Assembly (NCBI RefSeq): GCF_019038435.1
Contig: NZ_JAGPOX010000045.1
Location: 1 to 61,195 of the forward strand
DNA length: 61,195 nucleotides
Source of the DNA: Nocardia alni
Lineage (GTDB): Bacteria; Actinomycetota; Actinomycetes; Mycobacteriales; Mycobacteriaceae
Reading direction: 5' to 3'
This document shows positions 27,644 through 36,332 of this stretch, one piece after another (position 1 is the first letter of the stretch; each line of letters starts with the position of its first letter). Made by a program: the position numbers and the translations under genes. The notes beneath the pieces were generated by a model that was not told where the DNA came from, searched no databases, and was given only the letters and a program-made list of their open reading frames with translations.

Positions 27644-27655
27644 TGATCTAGATCA
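27644..27655. promoter_or_regulatory. Perfect palindrome TGATCTAGATCA between divergent genes
   Basis: A 12-bp perfect palindrome centred between the HAD hydrolase and ABC ATPase starts. It could be an operator for either gene, or chance; no adjacent regulator is present. Confidence 0.3.
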
Positions 27656-27693
27656 CCTATCAGCTTGTCTGAGGAGTTTGTTACCGTGGGATC

Positions 27694-28494
27694 ATGGTCG
27701 ACTCCCCTATTGTCCAGGTCGGCGGCGTGGATTTCGTCCGCAACGGCAACGCGATCCTGTCCGATATCTCGTTCACGGTCCGTCCGGGCGAACACTGGGC
27801 GCTGCTGGGCCCCAACGGCGCGGGCAAGACCACGCTGCTGAAGATGGTCGGCGCCTTCGAGCACCCCACGCGGGGCACGGTCGAGGTCCTGGGCAAGCGG
27901 CTGGGCCGGGTCGATATGCGGGAGCTTCGCAAGGCCATCGGCCACGTCGACCCCCGTCACGCATTGCCCTATCCGCTGACCGTGCACGAGGTCGTGCTCA
28001 CCGGCCTGACCAATACCGCCGATATACAGCAGCGCTGGACCCCGACCGGTGAGCAGATCACCGAGGCCGACCGGCTGATCGAACTGCTGGGAGTGTCCCA
28101 CCGCCGCGATGCCCGCTGGCCCACCCTGTCGCAGGGCGAACGGGGCCGCGCGCTGATCGCCCGCGCCCTGATGGCCGATCCCAGCCTACTGCTCCTGGAC
28201 GAGCCCGCCACGGGCCTGGACGTCGCCGGACGCGAACAGCTCATCGAGCGGATCGACGGCCTGCAGAACGCCCATCCGGGACTGGCCTCGGTTCTGGTGA
28301 CCCATCACCTCGAGGAACTGCCGCCGGGCACCACGCACGCCATGCTGTTGCGCGAGGGTCGTTGTATCGCAACGGGTTCGGTCGACGACGTGCTCACCAG
28401 CGAGAACATCACCGCCTGCTTCGACCACCCGATCCGGCTGACTCGCACCGACGGCCGCTGGCAGGTGCGCAGCGACCGCGCGGTGCGCGTCTGA
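27694..28494 (+). CDS. ABC transporter ATP-binding protein, orphan
   Basis: A 266-residue ABC ATPase. Walker A is LLGPNGAGKTTLLKMVG, the Q-loop region RKAIGHVDPRHALPYPLTV (His-Asp replace the usual Gln context), the signature LSQGERGRALIARAL, Walker B SLLLLDEPATGLD and the switch His in VLVTHHLEELP. No permease or binding protein is encoded next to it. It may therefore serve a transporter elsewhere or act as a stand-alone ATPase; E. coli ModF-like or 'molybdate/iron-type' single ATPases share this look. The ATG at 27694 follows a GGGA. It converges with ansP, separated by a strong hairpin. Confidence 0.92.
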   Translation: MVDSPIVQVGGVDFVRNGNAILSDISFTVRPGEHWALLGPNGAGKTTLLKMVGAFEHPTRGTVEVLGKRLGRVDMRELRKAIGHVDPRHALPYPLTVHEVVLTGLTNTADIQQRWTPTGEQITEADRLIELLGVSHRRDARWPTLSQGERGRALIARALMADPSLLLLDEPATGLDVAGREQLIERIDGLQNAHPGLASVLVTHHLEELPPGTTHAMLLREGRCIATGSVDDVLTSENITACFDHPIRLTRTDGRWQVRSDRAVRV

Positions 28495-28512
28495 ACTCCG
28501 GCACAACGCCAT

Positions 28513-28544
28513 CGGCCCCGGCCCGTGACTTGCGGGCCGGGCCG
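28513..28544. terminator. Bidirectional hairpin between ABC ATPase and ansP genes
   Basis: CGGCCCCGGCCCG and CGGGCCGGGCCG form a 12-bp GC stem with one bulged base around a short loop. It sits between convergent stop codons at 28494 and 28554, the expected place for a shared terminator. Confidence 0.65.
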
Positions 28545-28553
28545 ACACCAGAG

Positions 28554-30008
28554 TCAGTCGACGGGCCGCACGACCGGGTATTCGCCCGTGTACCCCTCCC
28601 GCTCGGCCGCGATGGCCAGGACCCGCTTGCGCGAGGCGAACCAGCCGATGACCAGCGCCGGGACGATCACCACCAGCAGCGCCACCGTCCACGTGCCGAC
28701 CGGATAGTCGAACGCGGTCAGTATCAGCACGACCACCAGGAATATCAGCGTCAGAATCCCGGTGTACGGCGAGCCGAACATCCGATACGCCGGACGCTCC
28801 AGCCGCCCGAGCTTGGACCAGCGCCACAACTGCAACTGGCACAGCACAATCGCCGCCCAGGAGGCGAGGATGCCCAGCGAGGCCACGTTCAGCACGATCT
28901 CGAACGCCTGCTTGGGGACGAAGTAGTTGAGCGCGATACCCAGCAGCGCGATGAAGGCCGTCAGCATGATGCCCCCGTAGGGCACACCGCGGCTGTTCAT
29001 CCGGCTGGTGAATTTGGGCGCGCTGCCGTTCATCGACATGGAGCGCAGGATGCGCCCGGTCGAGTACAGACCGGCGTTGAGGCTGGAGAACGCGGCGGTG
29101 AGCACCACGAAGTTCATCACCGAACCAGCATGCGGCACACCGAGTTTGGAGAAGAAGGTGACGAACGGGCTCTCCCCCGCCGCATACGCGGTGTAGGGCA
29201 GCAGCACCGCCAGCAGCACCAGCGAACCGATGTAGAACAACGCGATACGCGCGATCACCGAATTGATCGCGCGCGGCATGATCTTCTCCGGATTCTCCGT
29301 CTCACCGGCCGCGGTGCCGACCAATTCGACTGCGGCATAGGCGAACACGACACCCGAGGTGACGGTGACCAGCGGCAGGATACCGGTCGGGAACCAGCCG
29401 TGCGCGGCGTTGATCACGCTCAGACCGGTGCTGTGCCCCTGGATGGTGAACCGCCCGCCCAGGAAGACCACACCGACGATCAGGAATGCGACCAGCGCGA
29501 CGACCTTGATCAGCGCCGCCCAGAACTCCAGCTCGCCGAACCATTTCACCGAGATCAGGTTGACACTCAGCACCAGCACCAGCGCGATCAGCGCGAGCAA
29601 CCACTGGGCGACGTGCTGGAACGCACCCCAGTAGTGCATGTAGGTGGCGATGGCCGTGGTATCCACGATTCCGGTCATCGACCAGTTCAGGAAGTACATC
29701 CAGCCCGTGACGTAGGCGGCCTTCTCGCCGTAGAACTCACGCGTGTAGGACACGAACGACCCGGAGGACGGCCGGTGCAATACCAGCTCACCGAGCGAAC
29801 GCAGAATGAAGAAGACGAACAGGCCGCACACGCCGTAGACCAGGAACAGTCCCGGTCCGGCGCTGGCCAATCGTCCGCCCGCGCCCAGGAACAGGCCGGT
29901 TCCGATCGCGCCGCCGATGGCGATCATTTGTAGCTGACGCGGTTTCAGGCTCTTTTGGTAGCCGCTGTTCTCCGCGTCGAGGAATTCCTTGCCCCGTACT
30001 TCGGTCAT
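28554..30008 (-). CDS. ansP: Amino acid permease of the APC superfamily, AnsP (L-asparagine permease)-like
   Basis: A 484-residue transporter with twelve hydrophobic segments. The N-terminal KSLKPRQLQMIAIGGAIGTG, LFLGAGGRLASAGPGLFLVY, LVLHRPSSGSFVSYTREFYG and TGWMYFLNWSMTGIVDTTAI closely match mycobacterial AnsP1/AnsP2 as I remember them. NPEKIMPRAINSV and AAFSSLNAGLYSTGRILRSM are also typical. It would import asparagine, possibly also aspartate or related amino acids, by proton symport. ATG 30008 (MTEVRGKEFLDA) gives a standard cytoplasmic tail; the longer frame to 30143 is unlikely. Divergent from ggt, another amino-acid scavenging gene, across a 310-bp control region. Confidence 0.88.
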   Translation of the reverse strand: MTEVRGKEFLDAENSGYQKSLKPRQLQMIAIGGAIGTGLFLGAGGRLASAGPGLFLVYGVCGLFVFFILRSLGELVLHRPSSGSFVSYTREFYGEKAAYVTGWMYFLNWSMTGIVDTTAIATYMHYWGAFQHVAQWLLALIALVLVLSVNLISVKWFGELEFWAALIKVVALVAFLIVGVVFLGGRFTIQGHSTGLSVINAAHGWFPTGILPLVTVTSGVVFAYAAVELVGTAAGETENPEKIMPRAINSVIARIALFYIGSLVLLAVLLPYTAYAAGESPFVTFFSKLGVPHAGSVMNFVVLTAAFSSLNAGLYSTGRILRSMSMNGSAPKFTSRMNSRGVPYGGIMLTAFIALLGIALNYFVPKQAFEIVLNVASLGILASWAAIVLCQLQLWRWSKLGRLERPAYRMFGSPYTGILTLIFLVVVLILTAFDYPVGTWTVALLVVIVPALVIGWFASRKRVLAIAAEREGYTGEYPVVRPVD

Positions 30009-30318
30009 GTGACGGTTCAATCCTTCGCAGTGGGTCGGTCGAGGGCACAGGGTACCTGGCGATACCCTCGAGGCATAACCGACAGTTGAGACAACGATCA
30101 CCACAGCGCGGTACCGGCTGGCTACCACCCGGCGACTGTCCATGATCTGGACCGTGGTCTACCAGCCGCACGCTGCTACGGTTTTGCCGGATCGTCGCGT
30201 CAGCTCCCGGATACCCCGCGTTCACACTAACGCCCCAGTGCCGACCGCGTCGGCCAACACCCACTGCGGGGAAGTCGCGTTCATCTCGAAGTAACCGGCC
30301 ATTGGATAAAGTCCGAGC
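30009..30318. other. Gene-free divergent control region ansP/ggt
   Basis: These 310 bp separate the starts of ansP and the gamma-glutamyltranspeptidase gene. No open frame is convincing. A loose inverted repeat (GGCTGGCTACCAC near 30115 and GTGGTCTACCAGCC near 30152) is visible. Both promoters should lie here; no clear operator is recognised. Confidence 0.5.
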
Positions 30319-32265
30319 ATGACGCGGATCCGGCACGTGCACACGGGCGCTACCGCTGTACTGGTTCTGATCGGCAGTCTGCTCACGGCCTGTTCGTCGA
30401 GCCCCGGCACGTCCGCCGCCGGGGCCGGATCGTGTGCCGAGGCTCCGAACGGCACGCATATCGCCGCCGACGCACCTACTGCGACAGGCGATATCGCCAC
30501 GAATCCGGAGATCGGCACCGGCTACCGCACCGGCATGAGTCCGGTGCGCACCCGCACGTATATGGTCTCGGCCGCGAATCCCATTGCCACACAGGCGGCC
30601 TGCCGGGTACTGGCCTCGGGCGGCACCGCAGCCGACGCGCTGGTCGCCGCCCAGATGGTGCTGGGCCTGGTGGAGCCGCAGGCCACAGGCATCGGCGGTG
30701 GCGCGTTCCTGATGTACTACAACGCCGCCACCAAATCCGTCGACGCCTACGACGGCCGGGAGATCGCCCCGGCCTCGGCGACGGAGAACTATCTGCGCTG
30801 GACCAGCGATGCCGATCACACTCCGCCGCAGCCCAGTACGACCGCCAGCGGTCGCTCGATCGGCGTGCCCGGCGTGCTGCGCATGCTGCGGATGGCGCAC
30901 GACGACCACGGCAAGCAATCCTGGCGCGACCTGTTCACCCCGGCCATCGACCTGGCCGATCACGGTTTCCCGATCAGCCCCCGCATGGCCGCCGAGATCG
31001 CCGCCTCCGCAAAGGATCTGGCCCGCGACGACAACGCGAGGGCGTATTTCCTGAAACCTGACGGCTCGCCGAAGCCCGAGGGCTACACCATCACCGATCC
31101 GGCGATGGCAAAAACCTTGAGCGCCATCGCCTCCGACGGACCGGACGCCTTCTACACCGGCGCCATCGCCAAGGATATCGTCGACACCACCGGCGCCACC
31201 TCGGCCGGGCGCACCCCGGGGCAGATCACCCTCGCGGACCTCGCCGGGTACCGCGCCGAGAAACGCACCGCCATCTGCACCGATTACCGCACGCACATCC
31301 TGTGCGGTATGCCCGGCCCGTCCTCGGGCGGTATGACCGTCGCCGCGACGATGGGCATTCTGGAGAATTTCGATCTCGCCTCGCTCGCACCCGATCATCC
31401 AGATCGCGACGGCGGCGTGCCCAAGGCCCAGGCCGTCCATCTGATCTCGGAGGCCGAGCGCCTGGCCTACGCCGACCGCGACAAATACGTCGCCGACCCG
31501 GATTTCGTTCCACTGCCGGGTAATTCGCCCGACACCCTGCTGAACAAGCCCTACCTGAAACAGCGTGCGGCGCTGATCAATCCGGCACACACCATGGGCA
31601 GCGCCCAGCCCGGCGACTTCGGCCCGGTTCCGCTCGGCACCGGGCCACAGCAGCCCGAGCACGGCACCAGTCATATCTCGGTGGTCGATGAGTACGGCAA
31701 TGCCGCCGCGATGACCACCACGGTCAACGCGGCGTTCGGCTCGTTCCACGTCGTCGACGGCTTCGTGCTCAACAATCAGCTCGAGGATTTCAGCTCGATC
31801 CCGACCGGCGCCGACGGCGCACCGCTGGCCAACCGGGTGCAGGGCGGCAAGCGTCCGCGCAGCTCGATGAGCCCCACCCTGGTCTTCGACCGCGATCCCG
31901 ACGGCTCACGCGGCCGCCTCGCGTACGTGACCGGCTCCCCCGGCGGTTCGGTGATCATTCAGTTCGTCGTGAAAACCCTTGTCGGTCTGTTGGATTGGGG
32001 CTTGAATCCGCAGCAGGCGGTCTCCGCTCCCGACTTCGGCGCGGCCAACACGCCGGTCACCGGAATAGGCGGCGAACATCCCGATATCAAGGCCACCGAC
32101 AACGGCGAGCACGACCCGCTCGTGCGGCAGCTACGCGCGATGGGACATCAGGTCTCGGTGGTGCAGCAGTCCAGCGGCCTGAGCGCATTGAAACGCGAAC
32201 CGGGAGGCTGGATCGGCGGCGCGGACCCACGCCGCGAGGGCGCTGTCATGGGCGATACCCGCTAG
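30319..32265 (+). CDS. ggt: Gamma-glutamyltranspeptidase, lipoprotein
   Basis: A 648-residue Ntn-hydrolase that cleaves gamma-glutamyl bonds of glutathione-like or other gamma-glutamyl compounds. The N-terminal signal ends in a lipobox (VLIGSLLTACSSSPG), so it is likely surface-anchored. Large-subunit motifs are AADALVAAQMVLGLVEPQAT and GIGGGAFLMYY. The autocatalytic Thr of the small subunit is in EHGTSHISVVDEYGNAAAMT. Substrate residues follow in RPRSSMSPTLVF and GSPGGSVIIQFVVKTL. Processing into two subunits at the GTSH Thr is expected from the family. Divergent from ansP; together they may supply amino acids from external peptides. Actinobacteria lack glutathione but have other gamma-glutamyl compounds. 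Confidence 0.95.
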   Translation: MTRIRHVHTGATAVLVLIGSLLTACSSSPGTSAAGAGSCAEAPNGTHIAADAPTATGDIATNPEIGTGYRTGMSPVRTRTYMVSAANPIATQAACRVLASGGTAADALVAAQMVLGLVEPQATGIGGGAFLMYYNAATKSVDAYDGREIAPASATENYLRWTSDADHTPPQPSTTASGRSIGVPGVLRMLRMAHDDHGKQSWRDLFTPAIDLADHGFPISPRMAAEIAASAKDLARDDNARAYFLKPDGSPKPEGYTITDPAMAKTLSAIASDGPDAFYTGAIAKDIVDTTGATSAGRTPGQITLADLAGYRAEKRTAICTDYRTHILCGMPGPSSGGMTVAATMGILENFDLASLAPDHPDRDGGVPKAQAVHLISEAERLAYADRDKYVADPDFVPLPGNSPDTLLNKPYLKQRAALINPAHTMGSAQPGDFGPVPLGTGPQQPEHGTSHISVVDEYGNAAAMTTTVNAAFGSFHVVDGFVLNNQLEDFSSIPTGADGAPLANRVQGGKRPRSSMSPTLVFDRDPDGSRGRLAYVTGSPGGSVIIQFVVKTLVGLLDWGLNPQQAVSAPDFGAANTPVTGIGGEHPDIKATDNGEHDPLVRQLRAMGHQVSVVQQSSGLSALKREPGGWIGGADPRREGAVMGDTR

Positions 32266-32283
32266 CGGGACATCAGCCGGCAC

Positions 32284-32754
32284 TCAGCTACCCTGCGCGG
32301 CGGTGTATCTCGCGCCCAGTTCGCGGAAACGATCCATCGCCTGCGCCGCGCGGTCACCGTCGTTGACTCGGATCGCCATCATCGGCATGTACTCGTCGCC
32401 GACCAGTTCCAGTCTGGCCCAAGCCTTTTTGTCCGGGATGGATACCCCGAGGATATCCTTCCACTGGAATTCGTTGTCGCCCAGAACATTCCGCACGACC
32501 ACGCCACTTTCACCGACCCGCACCCGCGGCCGCGTCAGCGTCAGCACCGCCAAGGCCAGCAGCAGCCCGAATACGATCACGGCCACCTGATCGTCGACAC
32601 GGAAGTTGACCCCGGTGGCACTGTGCCCCGACAACACCCCCGCCAGGATGAACAACACCGCGAGCACCCCGGCCACGATGCGCGAGACGAGCACCGCCCG
32701 GCGCGGTCGCACTTCCAGATCCCAGTCGGACACAGTCCTGGTGTCCTGCTTCAC
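32284..32754 (-). CDS. PH-domain-containing membrane protein (Rv1417-like)
   Basis: A 156-residue protein with two adjacent membrane helices (VSRIVAGVLAVLFILAGVL and VAVIVFGLLLALAVLTL) followed by a bacterial PH-like domain (VRVGESGVVVRNVLGDNEFQ, WKDILGVSIPDKKAWARLEL). In mycobacteria a protein of this type (Rv1417, from memory) follows ribH, and the same position here supports orthology. Function is unknown. GTG 32754 is chosen because it starts 17 nt after the ribH stop; a start at 32793 would overlap ribH. It is the last gene of the rib cluster on this strand. Confidence 0.8.
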   Translation of the reverse strand: MKQDTRTVSDWDLEVRPRRAVLVSRIVAGVLAVLFILAGVLSGHSATGVNFRVDDQVAVIVFGLLLALAVLTLTRPRVRVGESGVVVRNVLGDNEFQWKDILGVSIPDKKAWARLELVGDEYMPMMAIRVNDGDRAAQAMDRFRELGARYTAAQGS

Positions 32755-32770
32755 GTTTCGGCCTACCCTT

Positions 32771-33250
32771 TCAGACTGCCTGCCGCAGCGCACGCAGGGT
32801 CAGCGCGGCATCCAGCGCCGCCGCGCACGCCTGCTCGCCCTTGTCCTCGGACGAATCGGGCAGCCCTGCCCGATCCAGCGCCTGCGCTTCGGTATTCACC
32901 GTCAGCACGCCGTTGGTGACCGGGGTGCCCTCGTCCAGCGAGACCCGGGTCAGCCCGGCTGTCACCGCATCGCAGACATACTCGAAATGCGGTGTCTCCC
33001 CGCGGATCACGACACCGAGGGCGACCACCGCGTCGTGCGTGCGGGCCAGCGCCTGCGCGACCACCGGCAGTTCCATCGCGCCCGCGCAGCGCACCACGGT
33101 GATCTCTTCGACGCCCGCCGCGCGCGCCACCCGCTCGGCGTTGGCCAGCAGCGTGTCACAGATGACCGTATGCCACCGCGACGCGACGACGGCCACGCGC
33201 AGATCTCTCGCCTCGGCCAGGTCGAACTCCGGTACGCCGGTGCCGCTCAT
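32771..33250 (-). CDS. ribH: 6,7-dimethyl-8-ribityllumazine synthase
   Basis: Condenses the ribityl-pyrimidine intermediate with dihydroxybutanone phosphate in riboflavin synthesis; assembles as a pentamer or icosahedron. The 159-residue sequence has VAVVASRWHTVICDTLLANA, VRCAGAMELPVVAQALA, the active-site ALGVVIRGETPHFEYVCDAV with catalytic His, and PVTNGVLTVNTEAQALDRAG. It starts 22 nt after ribBA and is followed by the PH-domain gene. Part of ribE-ribBA-ribH. Confidence 0.98.
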   Translation of the reverse strand: MSGTGVPEFDLAEARDLRVAVVASRWHTVICDTLLANAERVARAAGVEEITVVRCAGAMELPVVAQALARTHDAVVALGVVIRGETPHFEYVCDAVTAGLTRVSLDEGTPVTNGVLTVNTEAQALDRAGLPDSSEDKGEQACAAALDAALTLRALRQAV

Positions 33251-33271
33251 CGGGAGAAAGTCCTCTCTCTA

Positions 33272-34522
33272 CTACTGCGCTGTCTCGCCCAGGTCCAGAT
33301 CATCGAGCCCGACCAGATCGTGGCCCATGCGGTCGCGCTTGGTACGCAGGTACCGCAGATTCTCGGCGGTCGCGCGCACCGGCATCGGCACCCGCTCGGT
33401 GATGCTCAGCCCGTAGCCGTCCAGGCCCACGCGCTTGGCCGGGTTGTTGGTCAGCAGGCGCATCGAGGTGATGCCCAGATCGACCAGGATCTGCGCGCCG
33501 GTGCCGTAGTCGCGCGCATCGGCGGGCAGGCCCAGCTGGATATTGGCATCGACGGTGTCGTGACCGTCGTCCTGCAGTTGATACGCCTGGAGTTTGTGCA
33601 GCAGGCCGATGCCGCGGCCCTCGTGCCCGCGCATGTACAGCACGACGCCGCGCCCCTCGGCGGCCACCATCTCCATCGCCGCGTGCAACTGCGGGCCGCA
33701 GTCGCAGCGCAGCGAGCCGAACACGTCACCGGTCAGGCATTCCGAATGCACCCGGACCAGCACGTCCTCGCCGCCGTCGACGCCGATGTCGCCGAGCACG
33801 AGCGCGACATGCTCGACCTCGTCGTAGATGCTCTTGTAGCCCACGGCCTTGAAATCGCCGTACCGGGTGGGGATCCGGGCCTCGGCGATGCGGTCGACCT
33901 GCTTCTCGTGCTTGCGCCGCCAGGAGATCATGTCGGCGATCGAGATCAGCGCCAGCTCGTGCTCGTCGGCGAAGATCCGCAGCTCCTCGGTGCGGGCCAT
34001 ATCGCCCTCGTTCTTCTGGCTGACGATCTCGCAGATCGCACCGGCCGGGCTCAGGCCGGCCATCCGGGCCAGGTCCACCGCGGCCTCGGTGTGGCCGGGG
34101 CGGCGCAACACGCCGCCCTCCTTGGCTCGCAACGGAACCACGTGTCCGGGGCGGTTGAAATCACCGGCGCTGGCCTCCGGGTCGGCGAGCTGACGCATCG
34201 TGGTGGCGCGATCGGCGGCGGAGATGCCGGTGGTGACACCCTCGCGGGCGTCGACCGAGACCGTGTAGGCGGTGCCGTGCTTGTCCTGGTTGATCGCGTA
34301 CATCGGCGGCAGGCCCATGCGATCGCAGTCGGGCCCGGTGAGCGGCACACAGATGTAGCCCGAGGTGTAGCGAATCATGAAGGCCACCAGTTCGGGGGTG
34401 GCCTTCTCCGCGGCGAAGATGAGGTCGCCCTCGTTCTCACGTCCCTCGTCGTCGACGACGACAACCGCCTTACCGGCGGCGATATCGGCGACTGCGCGCT
34501 CGATTGTGTCGAACCTGGTCAC
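33272..34522 (-). CDS. ribBA: Bifunctional 3,4-dihydroxy-2-butanone-4-phosphate synthase / GTP cyclohydrolase II
   Basis: Supplies both precursors of riboflavin. The 416-residue protein has an N-terminal RibB domain (VVVVDDEGRENEGDLIFAAE, FMIRYTSGYICVPL, FNRPGHVVPLRAKEGGVLRR) and a C-terminal RibA domain with the zinc-binding SECLTGDVFGSLRCDCGPQL (three Cys) and YMRGHEGRGIGLLHKLQAY. GTG 34522 (VTRFDTIERAVADIAAGKA) matches mycobacterial RibA2; the longer start at 34561 adds 13 unconserved residues. GGAG lies about 12 nt upstream. It is 75 bp downstream of ribE on the same strand. Annotated as ribA2 in mycobacteria. Confidence 0.98.
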   Translation of the reverse strand: MTRFDTIERAVADIAAGKAVVVVDDEGRENEGDLIFAAEKATPELVAFMIRYTSGYICVPLTGPDCDRMGLPPMYAINQDKHGTAYTVSVDAREGVTTGISAADRATTMRQLADPEASAGDFNRPGHVVPLRAKEGGVLRRPGHTEAAVDLARMAGLSPAGAICEIVSQKNEGDMARTEELRIFADEHELALISIADMISWRRKHEKQVDRIAEARIPTRYGDFKAVGYKSIYDEVEHVALVLGDIGVDGGEDVLVRVHSECLTGDVFGSLRCDCGPQLHAAMEMVAAEGRGVVLYMRGHEGRGIGLLHKLQAYQLQDDGHDTVDANIQLGLPADARDYGTGAQILVDLGITSMRLLTNNPAKRVGLDGYGLSITERVPMPVRATAENLRYLRTKRDRMGHDLVGLDDLDLGETAQ

Positions 34523-34597
34523 GTCTGCTGTGCTCCGTCTCGAAATAGGTGCCACTAACACTACGGCGTGGCCCCGTGGGGTCGTTCGCCGCCCGAA

Positions 34598-35212
34598 CTA
34601 TCGGTGCTGCATGAGTCGTTCCACGTATTTGGCGATGATGTCGACCTCGAGGTTCACCGTCGTGCCCACCGGCGCCGTCCCGAGCGTGGTCAGCTCGCGG
34701 GTGGTGGGGATCAGCGAGACCTCGAGCCAGTCGCGATCCTCCCCTGTCGCATCCGCGCCGATTCCCGAGACCGTCAGCGAGATGCCGTCGATGGTGATCG
34801 ACCCCTTCTCCACGATGTACCGGGCCAGCGCCTCGGGCACCGAGACGCGCACGACCTCCCAGTTCTCCTGCGGATCGCGCGACACGATGACCCCGGTGCC
34901 GTCGACGTGGCCCTGCACGATATGCCCGCCCAGGCGGCTGTCCACCGCGGCCGCGCGCTCCAGGTTGACCCGGGAGCCGACGTCGAGCTTGCCGATGCTG
35001 GAGCGGCTGAGCGTCTCGCCCATCACATCGGTGGTGAAACTGTCACCGTCGACGATGTCGACCACGGTCAGGCATACGCCGTTCACCGCGATGGAATCAC
35101 CGTGCCTGGCGTCGGAGGTCACCAGCTTGCCGCGGATCCGCAGGCGCGCGGCGTCCGCCAGCGGCTCGACCGCGACGATCTCACCCAGTTCCTCGACGAT
35201 GCCAGTGAACAT
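34598..35212 (-). CDS. ribE: Riboflavin synthase alpha chain
   Basis: Dismutates two lumazine molecules to riboflavin. The 204-residue sequence is a duplicated barrel: N-terminal MFTGIVEELGEIVAVEPLAD, SIAVNGVCLTVVDIV, GGHIVQGHVDGTG, then second-half SITIDGISLTVSGIG and the C-terminal NLEVDIIAKYVERLMQHR. The ATG at 35212 opens with the invariant MFTGIVEE. No ribD/ribG lies upstream, unlike the mycobacterial cluster, so the deaminase/reductase step must be encoded elsewhere. No FMN riboswitch consensus was found in the 633 bp upstream. Confidence 0.97.
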   Translation of the reverse strand: MFTGIVEELGEIVAVEPLADAARLRIRGKLVTSDARHGDSIAVNGVCLTVVDIVDGDSFTTDVMGETLSRSSIGKLDVGSRVNLERAAAVDSRLGGHIVQGHVDGTGVIVSRDPQENWEVVRVSVPEALARYIVEKGSITIDGISLTVSGIGADATGEDRDWLEVSLIPTTRELTTLGTAPVGTTVNLEVDIIAKYVERLMQHR

Positions 35213-35845
35213 GCCCGCGTCTCCTTCTCCGGTGCTCGTCTGCGCCAACCGTCCGGACGGCGGGCGGTATTCCCTTCCGCGCCGCCACCGGTGCGTCACC
35301 AGCCTAACCAGGCCGAACCGGCGAGGGCACCGGGCGTCTTGCTGGGCGGAATCCAGACCGGAGGTCCAGGGAATCCGGACAGACGCGGATGCCTTCATAC
35401 GAATCGCAGAGACTTCATCGAGTACACACTTGTAATTAACCGAGAATAATGGTCGATGATAGGGAATTTGACCGCGGAACAATTCTTGACGACGTTTTCT
35501 AGATCATCCCCTGGTCGATACGACACGTATCCCTGGATACCGTGCGCAAATGGGTTCTACCCATCCGGCGACGCGCTCACACATAACGCTTGCGTCGCGA
35601 ACCAATCGGAAGCAATATTGTTGTGGCGTTGACCTCGAGGTTCAACTTCGTCCTCGGGCGTCTGCGGCACAGCATAGATGTCCGGTAGAGCTTTCCGATG
35701 ATATTGCGAAGCAGTTCGGCACGGAAACCGTTCCACCCCGTCGCCCGCGGCGCGGGAATAGTCAGCGAAATCGAACCGACGGAAGGTTGAGGCCCGTCCG
35801 GGCCGGATCCAGGTTGGACGATAACCACACACATGGGGGTACGGA
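35213..35845. other. 633-bp gene-free region upstream of ribE
   Basis: No convincing gene or RNA is seen. The stretch 35395-35640 is visibly richer in A/T than its surroundings (for example GTAATTAACCGAGAATAATG near 35431 and GAAGCAATATTG near 35610). This may mark promoters for ribE and the divergent small gene, or an old insertion. The FMN-riboswitch signature (ACCGGCGGT with its flanking stems) was looked for and not found. Confidence 0.5.
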
Positions 35846-36313
35846 GTGACCACGCTTCTCGATTCGACACTCGAAGTCCGCTGTGTTCAGTACCGGCACG
35901 AATTTCATCTGCCCGCTTCGATCGATCCCGCGTCACGTCACATTCTTCTCGACATCGGCCGACGCTACGGGGCCGTCACCATGCCGGCCGACCTCGGCGA
36001 ACGCGTACAGCTGCGGCTCGACCAAGCAGGTCTGGCCGGGCCGGTGGTGCACCACCCGCGCGCCCGGCGCTGGACCTTCATCACCGGCCCGGCCGGGCCG
36101 GGCTCGCTGTCCACATCCGTTGCCGCCGAACTGTTCCGGCTCTACGCGACGGTCGCCTGCACCGGCAGCCAGGTCGTGCTGCCCTCGGCCGACGACGAAC
36201 GCACCGGATACCGCACCTGGGTCTGCGAGCCCGAGACAGCGGACACCGTGCCGCCCCTGGAGCTGGTCATCGAGGCCACTCGCGCCAGCGTCACGGCCCG
36301 CAACACCAACTAG
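35846..36313 (+). CDS. Hypothetical protein, Nocardia-type
   Basis: A 155-residue soluble protein with HILLDIGRRYGAVTMPADLG, GPVVHHPRARRWTFITGP, LFRLYATVACTGSQVVLPSA and ERTGYRTWVCEPE. I remember paralogous proteins with a conserved R-R-W-T-F-(L/I)-T-G-P block and a Q-V-V-L-P-S-x-D-D-E block in many Nocardia genomes, always unnamed. A relation to the small N-terminal domain of bifunctional primase-polymerases is possible but unproven. No signal peptide or membrane helix. ATG 35846 follows a GGGGG-containing leader. It is divergent from ribE and convergent with rpe. Confidence 0.75.
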   Translation: MTTLLDSTLEVRCVQYRHEFHLPASIDPASRHILLDIGRRYGAVTMPADLGERVQLRLDQAGLAGPVVHHPRARRWTFITGPAGPGSLSTSVAAELFRLYATVACTGSQVVLPSADDERTGYRTWVCEPETADTVPPLELVIEATRASVTARNTN

Positions 36314-36332
36314 AGAGACGGTCGGCCGAACC

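Noticed and set aside
35213..35450. FMN riboswitch upstream of ribE
   Set aside because: The conserved ACCGGCGGT core and flanking stems were not found on the ribE strand.
35577..35936. 119-residue minus-strand frame in the ribE upstream gap
   Set aside because: It overlaps the start of the 35846 gene and has no family features.
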